From positions 1-35,999 of the forward strand of contig CAIWZS010000247.1 in the NCBI GenBank assembly GCA_903917235.1: DNA of 35,999 nucleotides, in the 5' to 3' direction. The DNA is from an uncultured Planctomycetaceae bacterium (GTDB lineage: Bacteria > Planctomycetota > Planctomycetia > Pirellulales > UBA1268). The notes under the pieces were generated by a model. The model ran no database searches. It was not told the origin of the DNA and worked only from the letters and a program-made list of their open reading frames with translations. This document shows, piece by piece, positions 7,573 through 16,653 of the stretch. Made by a program: the position numbers and the translations under genes. Numbering within the stretch: the stretch's first letter is position 1; every line of letters begins with the position of its first letter.

Positions 7573-10389
7573 TCAGGGACGCGGCAGCGTGAGCCGCGCG
7601 TCGAGCACGGCACGGACGCGCGCCTGCGTCTCGGAGAGATGGGCCCGCGAGTATGCGTCGAGCTTGACGTCATCCTTCGCGAGAAGCGCCGAGATGTCGG
7701 TGTCGATCGTTCGCAGATGCTCGGCGGCGAGCGCCTGGGCGTCGGCGTTGGCGGCTCCGCCGACCGTGGCGATGCCGGCGAGCCGGGCGACATACGCCCG
7801 CTGCAGACCCCGGCGGAGCGTGTCGATCGCCGGCTTGCGGGGCGTGTAGTCGCCCGGCCCCGCGGTTCGCACCTCCGTCATGATCGACCGCGACAGTCGC
7901 TCGAGCAGTTCGGCCATCGTGAAGGCATCCTCGTCGGCCGGGATCTTCAGTTCGTTGTCGCGGATGCGGGCGAGCGCGAGCGGGTCGAGCAGCCGGCCGA
8001 GCACGCGATCCTGCCACATCAGGATCGCCTCGTGCACGGGGTAGTCCTCGCGGTCCACCTCCTGGGTGCCCCAGTGCGACCAGCGGCTCGCGGCCAGCTG
8101 GTTGTAGAGCTGGGGTGGGAACGCGAAGGGCTTCGTGGCGAAGAGCTGCGATTCGAGCAGTTCGAGCGCCTCGCGTTGCTTCGCGGGGGGCACCACGGTG
8201 AACGGCGGACGCGCGTTGGCGTCGCCGCGGTGGCTGCGCGACGTCACGAGGCCGCCGATGAGTCGCGCGGCGGTGTCCATCGCCTTGCCGTGGGTCGCCA
8301 GCAGCACGCCGAACGCCTGCCGCACCCGCTCGTAGCCGCCCCCGGAGCCGTCGGCATCGCGGGTGGCCATCCGCTCGACGACGACCGGCATCACCTGCGC
8401 GACGAGTTCGGCCCGGGCGCGGGCGAAGGCGACCAGGTCGTCGCCGAGATCGAAGCGATTGGAGAGCGGGTCGGGGTCGCCCCACTCCGTGTCCTCGTCG
8501 GTCGCATAGGCGAGCGCCGGCTCGCCGCTGCGCCCGGCGATCTTTTCGAGTTCCCCGAGTTCCCCCTCGGGTGACGACGCCGCGAGCGGCCTGTAGCCGT
8601 ACTCGATCGCCCATACGTCGTACGCGCCGAGACGCGCGGCATAGTAGTCGCCCTGCGTCCTCCCCTTCGGCATGATGTTCACGGGGATGTAGTCCATCAC
8701 GCTCGTGCTGGCGCCTCCGCTCGAGGTCTTCGCGACATCGTTGATGTCGGCGAGCGAGCGAAACGCGCTTCCCTTGAAGTTGTGCCTGAGACCGAGCGTG
8801 TGCCCCACCTCGTGCATCGTCACGAGGGTGAGCCCCTGGATCACGAGCTTCTCCTTCTCCGCCTCCGACAGGCCGCCCGGAGCGGCCGCGGCGAGCGCGG
8901 CGGCCGCCAGCGCGGTCTCGCGGGCGTGGCCGTCGAAGATCTGACAGGCCGCCGTGCCCGCCGCGCGGCACGTCGGGCAGTCGTCGTGGTCGGAGGTCCA
9001 CGCCCCGGCCCGGCGGCCCGGCGGATCGCCGCCGGTGAGCCGTGCGACCGACTGCGGCGTGAAGGTCTCGTACTCCTGCCGCCAGAACTGCAGGAAGTCG
9101 GCGTCGAAGATGATGTCGGCGTCGAGGATCTGGCCCGTGCGGGGATTGACGCGAGACGGACCCATGGCGAATCCCTGACCCGCGGTGATCCAGCGGAACG
9201 TGTTGTAGTTGACGTCCTCGGGATCCCAGTCGGTCTGGTCGGGCTGCTGTCGCACCTCGATGGCGTTGGCGAAGCCCGCCTTCTCGAACGCCTCGTTCCA
9301 CGCCTCGATGCCGTCCCGGATCGCCGCGCGGTAGCGGAAGGGCACGGTCTTCTCGATCCAGAAGACGATCGGCTTCTTCGGCGGCGAGACGGCCGCCTTC
9401 GGGTCGGCCTTCTCGAGGTTCCAGCGGTTGATGTAGCGCACGAAGCGATCCTCGTCGACCTGCTGCGAGAAGTCCTTGAGCGCCGTCACGAAGTAGCCGA
9501 CGCGGTCGTCGGCAAGCCGCGGGCGGTACGCATTCTGTGGCAGCAGGCTCAGTGAGTAGTGCACCGTCACCGTCACGCCGCGGCTGTCAGGCACGGTATC
9601 GAGGCTGGTGCTGCCGCTCGACCCGTAGGTCGCGGCCACCTCGAGTTCGACGTTGTCGGGGAAGCCCTTCACGCGGGCCCACGTCGATCGGTCGCCGGCG
9701 AAGCTGAATCCCGGCAGGCGGTTCCCGATGCGCGGCAGGTCGGAGAGGAAGATGCGTCCGAGGTCGATGACGTGCCCGCCCCCAGGGCTCGTCGTGGCGA
9801 TCGGCACGCTGAAGAGCACGCTGTCGGTGTAGGCGAGATCGACCGCCTTCTGCTCGGGGCTGCCCTTGTCGGCGAAGAAACGCACGTTCTTGCGCACGAC
9901 GTGGATGGAATCGTCGACCTTGCGGAAGACCCAGACCCAGTCGTCGCCGAATCCCAGGCTCAGCCCGCCGAGCACCGACCGATCGCCGATGCCACGCGCG
10001 ATCGAGATGAGGACGAAGAACTCCTTGTCGAGCATGGCGTTCGAGAGTTCGGCGTAGACCTTGCCGTCCTTCCGCCACAGCGGCACGAGCCCGTCCACCC
10101 GGACGGCGTCCTTCAGCAGGACGGCGAACGGGGGCGTGCCCGGCTTCGCCTCCGCGGCGGCGTTCGGCGGCGCCTGCGGCGCGGCGGGCTTTGCCGGCTC
10201 GTCCGCCGTCGCGACGCCCGCGAGCCACGCGACCACCATGACCATCAGGCTCGTCGGCCCGCATGACCCGGCCCCGGGCCGGCCCGGGGCCGGCCCGGGC
10301 TTCACGTCGAACGCCTGCGTCAGGCCGCGGCCTGACGAAGCGGCCGCCACGTCGGGAGCCTCGTCGCGAACCAGCACCATGTCGGTCAT
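7573..10389 (-). CDS. Secreted zinc-dependent metalloprotease (DUF5117/DUF4953 type)
   Basis: A large exported protein of 938 residues from the chosen start. Seen: a hydrophobic signal segment LMVMVVAWLAGVATA, a Pro/Ala-rich linker, an N-terminal beta-rich region matching the DUF5117 pattern (NAMLDKEFFVLISIARGIG), and a zinc site HEVGHTLGLRHNFKGS near residue 525. That is an extended HExxHxxxxxH metzincin-type motif, followed by a Met-containing VMDYIP that fits a Met-turn. The C-terminal ~350 residues are helical. I chose ATG 10389 because GGGAG lies six bases upstream; this leaves ~47 residues before the hydrophobic stretch. ATG 10245 would give a conventional signal peptide but has a weak ribosome site. 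It heads an operon with the P-II-like and receiver genes. The natural substrate is unknown. Confidence 0.88.
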   Translation of the reverse strand: MTDMVLVRDEAPDVAAASSGRGLTQAFDVKPGPAPGRPGAGSCGPTSLMVMVVAWLAGVATADEPAKPAAPQAPPNAAAEAKPGTPPFAVLLKDAVRVDGLVPLWRKDGKVYAELSNAMLDKEFFVLISIARGIGDRSVLGGLSLGFGDDWVWVFRKVDDSIHVVRKNVRFFADKGSPEQKAVDLAYTDSVLFSVPIATTSPGGGHVIDLGRIFLSDLPRIGNRLPGFSFAGDRSTWARVKGFPDNVELEVAATYGSSGSTSLDTVPDSRGVTVTVHYSLSLLPQNAYRPRLADDRVGYFVTALKDFSQQVDEDRFVRYINRWNLEKADPKAAVSPPKKPIVFWIEKTVPFRYRAAIRDGIEAWNEAFEKAGFANAIEVRQQPDQTDWDPEDVNYNTFRWITAGQGFAMGPSRVNPRTGQILDADIIFDADFLQFWRQEYETFTPQSVARLTGGDPPGRRAGAWTSDHDDCPTCRAAGTAACQIFDGHARETALAAAALAAAAPGGLSEAEKEKLVIQGLTLVTMHEVGHTLGLRHNFKGSAFRSLADINDVAKTSSGGASTSVMDYIPVNIMPKGRTQGDYYAARLGAYDVWAIEYGYRPLAASSPEGELGELEKIAGRSGEPALAYATDEDTEWGDPDPLSNRFDLGDDLVAFARARAELVAQVMPVVVERMATRDADGSGGGYERVRQAFGVLLATHGKAMDTAARLIGGLVTSRSHRGDANARPPFTVVPPAKQREALELLESQLFATKPFAFPPQLYNQLAASRWSHWGTQEVDREDYPVHEAILMWQDRVLGRLLDPLALARIRDNELKIPADEDAFTMAELLERLSRSIMTEVRTAGPGDYTPRKPAIDTLRRGLQRAYVARLAGIATVGGAANADAQALAAEHLRTIDTDISALLAKDDVKLDAYSRAHLSETQARVRAVLDARLTLPRP
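10268..10293. repeat. 26-base perfect GC palindrome at the 5' end of the metalloprotease gene
   Basis: The half-site CCGGCCCCGGGCC is followed at once by its exact reverse complement, giving a fully GC palindrome. It lies between the two possible metalloprotease starts: coding (Pro/Gly/Arg-rich linker) if ATG 10389 is used, leader RNA if ATG 10245 is used. It would make a very stable hairpin or cruciform. Confidence 0.75.
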
Positions 10390-10549
10390 GATCATCTCCC
10401 GGTGCGTCATCACCGATCCTCGAGGACCGGTGCGACGTCGCATGCCGACCACCGCCCTCATCCGTCGAGCGTACCATCGCCCGGAACGCCCGACCAACGT
10501 CCGCTCAGGCCGGAATATCCTCTTGGAAGGCACGATCACACCCGCTGCG
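10390..10549. promoter_or_regulatory. Divergent promoter region, metalloprotease / phosphotransferase
   Basis: A 160-base gap between divergent genes. On the minus strand TACGCT (10468-10473) is a candidate -10 box for the metalloprotease operon. On the plus strand TATCCT (10516-10521) is a candidate -10 for the phosphotransferase-like gene. Clear -35 boxes were not seen. The plus-strand frame of the phosphotransferase gene is open through here from an ATG at 10442, so part of this gap may be coding. Confidence 0.45.
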
Positions 10550-11692
10550 GTGACGCCGTCGGGCGCCGGGCCGACGGACCTCGGGTCCATCGCGGCGACC
10601 TGGCTGGGCGAGCGACCGACGCGGCTCGAGTCGCTGGGCTCCGGTGGCCTCAGCGGTGCGCCGGTCGTGCGGGTGGGGCGAGCCGGCGGCTGCGATGTGG
10701 TGCTCAAGCGTGTCGCCGGCGACGCGGCTGCGGCAGGCCGTGCCGCCTGGGTGCACACGCTCATCCACCGCGCGCGGTCGCACGGCGTCCGTGAACTCGC
10801 GACGCCGCTTTCCACGCCGGCCGGGGCCACGCTCGTCGCCGATACCGGGGGCGGCGTCTGGGAACTGGTGCCATTCATGACGGGTCGTCCGCTCGAGCGA
10901 CCCTCGACGGTCGAGGTCGCTCGCGCGATGGATGTGCTCGCGCGCCTGCATGAGGCGTGGGGTTCGGATGCGGGCGACGGTGGGCCACCGCAGGCATCCG
11001 CTCCTCCCCCCTCGGTCGTCCGTCGGATCGAGCAGGCGCGGACGCTCGCGCGCCTGCCATGGTCGCTGCGTCGCGACCGCTGTCTGCCCCTCCTGTCGGC
11101 CATCACGGGCGGTGCCGATGCCATGGCGCCGCTCGTGGCTGACGTCATGGAGACGTGGGAGCGTGCGATCGTGATGTTCACGGCGCTCGACGGCACCCGC
11201 ATCGTGCGTCGGGTCGCCGGGATGGGGCCGGCCCCCCTGCCCCTCCAGCCGGCGCTCCGCGACGTCTGGTTCGACCACGTGCTTTTCGAGGGGCTTCCGG
11301 CGGGGGGGCCGCCCAGCGATCGGCACGCTCGGGTCGCCGCCGTGATCGATCTGCACGGTGCGGGCGTCGACTCACCGGCGACCGACATCGCGCGGCTCGC
11401 CGGGAGCTGGTGGTCGCCCGATCTCGGCGTTGCTTGTGATGCGTGGCTCGCCGCTGCGGTGGACCGCTACTCCGACCGTCGCGCGCTCGGTGCGGGTGAG
11501 CGGGCGCTCGTGCCCTGGCTGCACGCGGTCGGCGTGATCTGCTCGCTGGACAACTGGTTTCGGTGGGTCTTGGAGGAGCGCCGCGTGTTTGCCGACGCTC
11601 CTCGCGTGCGCGCGAGGCTCGCGCGTCTGGTCGAGGCGCTGCCCGGCTCGCTCGCATGGCTTGCCGTGGATTCGGCGGCGAGCCGGGTTTGA
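10550..11692 (+). CDS. Phosphotransferase (APH/kinase-fold) family protein with degenerate catalytic loop
   Basis: About 380 residues with the layout of an aminoglycoside-phosphotransferase/choline-kinase-like enzyme. Seen: a Gly-rich N-terminal loop (LGSGGLSGAPVVRV), a VVLKRV stretch that would carry the ATP-binding Lys, a VWELVPFMTGRPL hinge, a catalytic-loop equivalent LRDVWFDHVLFEG, and the metal-binding AVIDLHGAGVDSPATDIARL. In true APH enzymes the catalytic loop reads HGDxHxxN; here the first His is absent and the loop is LRDxWxDHVLF. The substrate is unknown. The start is uncertain: GTG 10550 lies just downstream of a TATCCT box, while TTG 10523 and ATG 10442 are in frame. A promoter for dsbD overlaps its stop codon. 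Confidence 0.75.
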   Translation: MTPSGAGPTDLGSIAATWLGERPTRLESLGSGGLSGAPVVRVGRAGGCDVVLKRVAGDAAAAGRAAWVHTLIHRARSHGVRELATPLSTPAGATLVADTGGGVWELVPFMTGRPLERPSTVEVARAMDVLARLHEAWGSDAGDGGPPQASAPPPSVVRRIEQARTLARLPWSLRRDRCLPLLSAITGGADAMAPLVADVMETWERAIVMFTALDGTRIVRRVAGMGPAPLPLQPALRDVWFDHVLFEGLPAGGPPSDRHARVAAVIDLHGAGVDSPATDIARLAGSWWSPDLGVACDAWLAAAVDRYSDRRALGAGERALVPWLHAVGVICSLDNWFRWVLEERRVFADAPRVRARLARLVEALPGSLAWLAVDSAASRV

Positions 11693-11718
11693 CCGGTGAA
11701 AACGCGACCTCGTACACT
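11689..11718 (+). promoter_or_regulatory. Sigma-70-like promoter for the dsbD gene
   Basis: TTGACC (11689-11694), an 18-base spacer, then TACACT (11713-11718). It overlaps the TGA of the phosphotransferase gene. It also rules out the ORF-track start at 11696, which would lie inside the spacer, so translation must begin further downstream. Confidence 0.6.
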
Positions 11719-11803
11719 CGTGTGGTGGGAGTGCGTCAAGGAGGAGCCCGACGAGGCGCGGAGTCGGTCGGCGTTCGCTCCGATCCCCGGCAGGGCGGAC
11801 GAC

Positions 11804-14353
11804 ATGGCTTGCGACCGGCTCGAACGCGCGATCGTCGATGCTCCCCGCCGCGCGGCGGGGAGCATGGCCACGGCCGCGATTCCGTCTCGGCGACGAGCCG
11901 TACGGTCAGGCGGGCCCTGGGTGCGGCGCGCGACGACGGCCGTCGTCGTGCTCAGCATCGGGTGCGCGTGGGCGGCTGGTGTCCGAGGGGCCGATCGGCC
12001 GGTCCTCCCTGGAACGGCTGCAGGTCGCCCGCTTCCCCAGATCGGGGGCGGTGATCCGCTCGAGTTTCTTCGGGACGGGGCCGCGGGGCCGGTCACGGTC
12101 ACGGCCTCGATCGAGCCCGGGGTGGCGGGCATGCCCGACGTGCTCGCCGTGACGGCGACCGCGGAGCCTGGCTGGCACTTCTACTCGTTGACACAGAAGT
12201 CGGGCGGCCCGCTGCCGACCCGCATCGAGATCGCGAGCGATTCATCGCGGCAGGTCACGGCGGCCTTCATGCCCGATCCGCGGCCGGTGCGGCACACCGT
12301 CGACGACATCCCGGCGTGGAAGGGGCTCGTCGTGGAGGAGCATGCCGGCACGGTCACCTGGAGGGCCCCGCTCAACGCCCCGTCCGGCGGCGGCACCGTG
12401 CGCGGCGGCGTGACGATGCAGCTCTGTCGCGACAACGCCTGCAGCCCGCCGGAGACGTTCGCCTTCGAGGCGACGGCACCCGCCGCGGGCGGAGCGGAGG
12501 CGGGAGTCCGCCACCGTCCCGAGCGGGCGCATGCCTCGGTGTCGGCGGTCGTGCGGTCGCCGCGCGAGGCGGGCGGAAAGGCTGTCCTGCCGATCGTGCT
12601 CGCCATCGAGCCGGAGGAGGGCTGGCATGCGTACGCGCCATCGTCCCAGGGCACGAGCGGCGTCGGCGAGGGCCGACCCACGATCGTCGCACTTGATCCG
12701 GCGGGCACGCCTCCGACGGTACGCGAGGTCGTCGTCGCCAGCGTCACGCCGAGCCAGTCCCCGGAACTGTCCGCAGCCGGTGGCGTGGACGGTCCGCTCG
12801 TGCTGCACGTGCTCGTCGATCCGGCGACGGTCGTCGGCCCGTTCGATCTCCTCCTCGGCCTGCAGACGTGCACGGAGACGAGCTGCGATCCCCCGGCGGG
12901 CGTCCGGCTCACGGTGCGGCCCGTCGAGGGCCGGTCGCCCGAACTGGTGTTCGCGGAGGCCAGATATGCCGAGGCGGCCCGCGCGCCGCTGTCCGTGACG
13001 AGCGCACCGAGCGTGCTGTCGGCGGTCGGTGGTGACGACGCCGCGGCGGCCGTGTCGGCGCGTGCGCGGGCCGGACTCACCCTACCGCTCGCCCTGCTCA
13101 TGGGACTCGCGGGAGGCCTCATCCTCAACCTGATGCCGTGCGTCCTGCCGGTGCTCGGTCTCAAGCTCATGTCGTTCGCGCAGCAGTCGGGCCGGGCCCG
13201 CCGCGAGGTGTTCGAGATGAACCTGTGGTACTGCGCGGGGCTCTTCGCCGTGTTCTTCGTGCTCGCGACGGCCAGCGTGGCGGCGAACATCGGCCTCGGA
13301 AGCGCGAACCTGGCATGGGGCGAGCAGTTCACGTCCGCCGGCTTCAACATCACGATGGCCGGCATCGTCTTCGCCTTCGCGCTGTCGTTCCTCGGCGTCT
13401 GGGAGCTGCCGATCCCCGGCTTCATCGGTGAACAGGCCGGTCACGTGCAGACCCGCGAGGGCCCCATGGGGGCGTTCCTCAAGGGCGTGCTCAGCACGGT
13501 GCTCGCGACGCCCTGCAGCGGGCCGTTCCTCGGTCCCGTGCTCGGATTCACGCTCACGCAGCCGACGATCGTGACCTACGCGGTCTTCGGCGCGATCGCG
13601 ACGGGCATGGCCCTGCCCTACATCCTCGTCGGCGTCTTCCCGGGCCTCGTGCGCTTCATGCCACGGCCGGGGGCGTGGATGACGACGTTCAAGGAGCTTC
13701 TCGGCTTCGTGATGCTCGGCACCGTGGCGTTCCTCCTGACGTTTCTGCCGTCCAGCTGGTTCGTGCCGACCTTCGTCATGCTGATCGGCATCTGGATGGG
13801 CTGCTGGTGGGTGGGGCGGGCGCAGGAGCGGAGCGGTGCCGTCGGCTTCGGACGTTGGGTGCAGGGGGCCACGATCGGCGTCGCCGTCGGCACGGCGTCC
13901 TTCATGCTCTTGGGGCCGGTGGCGTCGGTCATCGACTGGCAGACGCCGTTCACCCGGGCCCGGATCACGGAATTGCGCGCGCAGGGCAATACGGTGCTCG
14001 TCGACTTTTCCGCCGACTGGTGCCTCACCTGCAAGGCCAATCTCCGATTCGCCATCGAAACGCCGCGCGTGCGCACGGCGATCGAGCGCAACCGGGTCGT
14101 GCCGGTGCTCGCCGACTGGACCGAGCCCTCCGACGAGATCAAGCTCGCGCTCGAGAGCCTCGGCAGCAAGTCGATCCCGGTCCTCGCGATCTTTCCGGCA
14201 GGCGAACCCGGTGGCCCGCCCCCCGAGCCGATCGTGCTGCGCGACCTGCTCACGGAGGCGCAGGTGCTCGAGGCGATCGAGCGCGCGGGTCCATCCTGCT
14301 GCCCGCCGCCGGAGATTCGGGCCGCGTCGGCGCCCTCACCGGCCGGACGATAG
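11804..14353 (+). CDS. DsbD-like thiol:disulfide interchange protein
   Basis: An ~850-residue membrane reductase that would carry electrons from cytoplasmic thioredoxin to periplasmic thiols. Order: signal segment (RRATTAVVVLSIGCAWAAG); two tandem DsbD-alpha-like beta domains (each with a GWHxY motif: GWHFYS, GWHAYA); an eight-TM-like core with the conserved cysteine motifs NLMPCVLPVLG and ATPCSGPFLGP; and a C-terminal thioredoxin domain with WCLTCK. All redox cysteine pairs needed for relay in the core and thioredoxin domains are present. ATG 11804 has AGGG eight bases upstream; ATG 11864 would give a more usual signal peptide but sits at the end of a perfect palindrome. Possible uses are cytochrome c maturation or maintaining secreted enzymes. 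It converges with the sulfatase gene; the 169 bases between hold nothing I recognise. Confidence 0.92.
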   Translation: MACDRLERAIVDAPRRAAGSMATAAIPSRRRAVRSGGPWVRRATTAVVVLSIGCAWAAGVRGADRPVLPGTAAGRPLPQIGGGDPLEFLRDGAAGPVTVTASIEPGVAGMPDVLAVTATAEPGWHFYSLTQKSGGPLPTRIEIASDSSRQVTAAFMPDPRPVRHTVDDIPAWKGLVVEEHAGTVTWRAPLNAPSGGGTVRGGVTMQLCRDNACSPPETFAFEATAPAAGGAEAGVRHRPERAHASVSAVVRSPREAGGKAVLPIVLAIEPEEGWHAYAPSSQGTSGVGEGRPTIVALDPAGTPPTVREVVVASVTPSQSPELSAAGGVDGPLVLHVLVDPATVVGPFDLLLGLQTCTETSCDPPAGVRLTVRPVEGRSPELVFAEARYAEAARAPLSVTSAPSVLSAVGGDDAAAAVSARARAGLTLPLALLMGLAGGLILNLMPCVLPVLGLKLMSFAQQSGRARREVFEMNLWYCAGLFAVFFVLATASVAANIGLGSANLAWGEQFTSAGFNITMAGIVFAFALSFLGVWELPIPGFIGEQAGHVQTREGPMGAFLKGVLSTVLATPCSGPFLGPVLGFTLTQPTIVTYAVFGAIATGMALPYILVGVFPGLVRFMPRPGAWMTTFKELLGFVMLGTVAFLLTFLPSSWFVPTFVMLIGIWMGCWWVGRAQERSGAVGFGRWVQGATIGVAVGTASFMLLGPVASVIDWQTPFTRARITELRAQGNTVLVDFSADWCLTCKANLRFAIETPRVRTAIERNRVVPVLADWTEPSDEIKLALESLGSKSIPVLAIFPAGEPGGPPPEPIVLRDLLTEAQVLEAIERAGPSCCPPPEIRAASAPSPAGR
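11838..11865. repeat. 28-base perfect palindrome near the dsbD start
   Basis: The half-site ATGCTCCCCGCCGC is followed directly by its reverse complement. The right end supplies the ATG at 11864, an alternative dsbD start, and includes the GGGGAG that would precede it. Folded in RNA, that start would be hidden. If translation starts at 11804 the palindrome is inside the coding region. Confidence 0.75.
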
Positions 14354-14522
14354 CCCCGTCACAGGCGACGCACGCGGGGCAGTCGCTCGGGTTCACCCGG
14401 CGTGATGCCGACCGCAGGTCTGCCCGCATCTCCCGATGGAGGGGACACGCGATCCACCGAGTGTTGCGATCGCAGCCGGATCCCGCACAGGATGGTGACC
14501 GCAAGGGAAGCAGGTCTGATGG

Positions 14523-16442
14523 TCAGAAGGACCAGCGGCGCGGTTTGCCTGCGGGCAGAGAGAGCGTGATCTCGTCGAGATCAACGGCTGGAGATCCCTG
14601 GGGCAAATAGAGTCGGAGGATGCCAGCCTTTTCCTCGACGGGCAGTTCGAGGGTCACGGCCTCCCATACGGAATCACCGGAGACCTTGTAGGGCACGGAG
14701 AGCGACTCGGCACCGCCAGTTTCACTCAAGAGAACGACTCTTCCTTCTCCGGCCTGTGGTGCTCGAATCCGGAACATGATTCGGGCGGTGCCGGGTGTGA
14801 TTCCGGCAGCGACGCCAAGGAAGGAGCGAGCCCCTGTCGATTGGACGGTGAGGACACCGTCGTGGACGACGGCCTCGCCGGCCCGGTTCTTCCATCCTCC
14901 GGGGAGCTCGTGGGACGCGGGGGCCTTTTTTTTGGCGGTGGCATCGGCATTCGACGGACCTTTGCCAAAGTTGGGATTGAGCACGGGAATGACCGCCTCG
15001 TTTTCCACCAGGTGACGCTGCAACAGTTCGTTCAGATCAGAGGCAAGCTCGGGCTTCTCATGCACGAGGTTGTGATGCTCGCCGGGATCCTCGGAGAGGT
15101 CGTAGAGTTCAAGTTCATCGGAGCCGTTGTCAGCCCGCGCGTAGAAACGGATGAGCTTGAAGCGTCCCTCACGGATGGAGGAGCCGGCGTAGAAGCCGTC
15201 CATCACGGCATCGCGACGGGCGTCTCCGTGCGGGAAGTGACAGAAGATGTGCGTCCGCGGTGAAGGCCCGCCTTGGAGCGCGGATACCTGGTCGAAGCCG
15301 TCCATCTTCTGCCCGGCCTTGGGCTCGACGCCGCAAGCCCCGAGGATGGTCGGGTAGAGGTCCGTGGACTGCATGAGGAAGTCGGCGGTCGAGCCCGGCT
15401 TCACGACGCCGGGCCAGACGACGATGCCTGGTTCGCGCGTGCCACCCTCGTAGAGCGACGCCTTGCCGCTGCGGAAGGGCAGATTGCTGGTCGCGGGAAT
15501 CTCGGCGTAGCCCTCGGGATCCGTTTGTTTGGGGGGATAGGCGTAGCCGCCGTTGTCCGACCAAAACACGATGAGCGTGTTGTCGGCTTCGCCCGACTCA
15601 TCGAGGTGCCGCAGGAGCCGCCCGACGGCGTCGTCCATGCTCTTGACCATGGCGGCAAAGAGCGGGTTTCTCTGCGGATTGGCCGGGTCGGTTTTCTGGC
15701 GGAAATACCCCACGTAATCCGCGCGTGCGTTCCAGGGCGAGTGGACGGAGAACAGCCAGAAGTTGATGAAGAAAGGCCGCCCCTTGCTGGAGCGGATGAA
15801 TGCGCCGGCCTCGTCGGCCATGCGCTCATCCACGTGGCGGCCGATGTCGTCCTTGATTGCCGGGTCGCTGATGAACCTTTCCCAAGGTGCCAGGTAGCCT
15901 CCGAGCGGGCCGGCGGCCCGCGGGGCGTGCGGCCAATCGAGATCGAATCCCTGGTCCTTCGGTTCGTACGCGTCTCCGGGAGCCATGTTGTGTCCGAGGT
16001 GCCACTTTCCAAAATGACCGGTGGCGTATCCCGCGTCTCGGAGTGCTTCAGCGAGCGTGTGATACGTCGGCTTCAGGCGGGTGACTGAATTGGCGACGTT
16101 CACGCGCGCGTTGCCCGACACGAGTTTCTTCGTCAAGATCACCTTCGCGCTATGGCAGGCCGGAGCGGTAATGCCCGTGCGAGCTGGATTCTGTCCGACC
16201 ATGATGCTCGAACGTGTCGGAGAACACAGGGGGCTGGCGGAGTAGGCGTTGGTCAAACGAACGCCGCGTGATGCGAGTCGGTCGATGTTCGGTGTTTCGT
16301 AATAGGTGCTGCCGAAGCACCCCACGTCGTGGGCTCCCAGATCATCGGCGAGGATCAAGACAACGTTGGGGCGGTCCGCCGCACGTGCCGTGAACGGCGC
16401 GAGCAGCAGCGTGACGAGTATCCCGAGGCGTACGTGTTTCAT
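14523..16442 (-). CDS. Secreted S1-family sulfatase with C-terminal beta-sandwich-like extension
   Basis: A 639-residue exported type I sulfatase, which hydrolyses sulfate esters, most often on marine or plant polysaccharides in planctomycetes. Seen: signal peptide MKHVRLGILVTLLLAPFTARA; metal-binding ADDLG (Asp33/34); the formylglycine motif CSPTR with Cys73; the GHFGKWHLG motif; VFWSDNGGYAYP metal ligands; and the ELYDLSEDPGEHHNL C-terminal motif. Residues ~500-639 are an added domain after a KKKAPASHELPGGW linker, probably a beta-sandwich involved in binding. Activity needs the formylglycine-generating enzyme, which is not in the window. Base composition looks lower in GC than the neighbours. 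It is divergent from the secreted protein at 16768. The exact substrate cannot be told from sequence. Confidence 0.95.
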   Translation of the reverse strand: MKHVRLGILVTLLLAPFTARAADRPNVVLILADDLGAHDVGCFGSTYYETPNIDRLASRGVRLTNAYSASPLCSPTRSSIMVGQNPARTGITAPACHSAKVILTKKLVSGNARVNVANSVTRLKPTYHTLAEALRDAGYATGHFGKWHLGHNMAPGDAYEPKDQGFDLDWPHAPRAAGPLGGYLAPWERFISDPAIKDDIGRHVDERMADEAGAFIRSSKGRPFFINFWLFSVHSPWNARADYVGYFRQKTDPANPQRNPLFAAMVKSMDDAVGRLLRHLDESGEADNTLIVFWSDNGGYAYPPKQTDPEGYAEIPATSNLPFRSGKASLYEGGTREPGIVVWPGVVKPGSTADFLMQSTDLYPTILGACGVEPKAGQKMDGFDQVSALQGGPSPRTHIFCHFPHGDARRDAVMDGFYAGSSIREGRFKLIRFYARADNGSDELELYDLSEDPGEHHNLVHEKPELASDLNELLQRHLVENEAVIPVLNPNFGKGPSNADATAKKKAPASHELPGGWKNRAGEAVVHDGVLTVQSTGARSFLGVAAGITPGTARIMFRIRAPQAGEGRVVLLSETGGAESLSVPYKVSGDSVWEAVTLELPVEEKAGILRLYLPQGSPAVDLDEITLSLPAGKPRRWSF

Positions 16443-16491
16443 CGTCGTGCTGAAAAAGCATGGAGCGAACGGGGCGGAGCCGATCCGGGGA

Positions 16492-16497
16492 AGGATA
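16492..16497 (-). promoter_or_regulatory. Candidate -10 box TATCCT for the sulfatase gene
   Basis: On the minus strand TATCCT lies 49 bases upstream of the sulfatase ATG, the same hexamer found ahead of the phosphotransferase-like and DUF885 genes. No clear -35 box was seen. Confidence 0.4.
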
Positions 16498-16653
16498 GCC
16501 CGATCAAGAGCTCGCCGCGACCGTTTTCCGGGGGTGTGTCGGAGGTACGGGCGACCTCTGGCGGGTTGTTGCCGACATGCTCCACGACGCTCTTGGGTTC
16601 GACGAAGCTGTGATCCCCGCGTTCAATAGCGGGTTGGTCCAGGAGCGCTCGGA

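Noticed and set aside
11696-11803. Upstream extension of dsbD to ATG 11696
   Set aside because: That ATG lies within the spacer of the TTGACC/TACACT promoter and would give a long unlikely region before the signal peptide.
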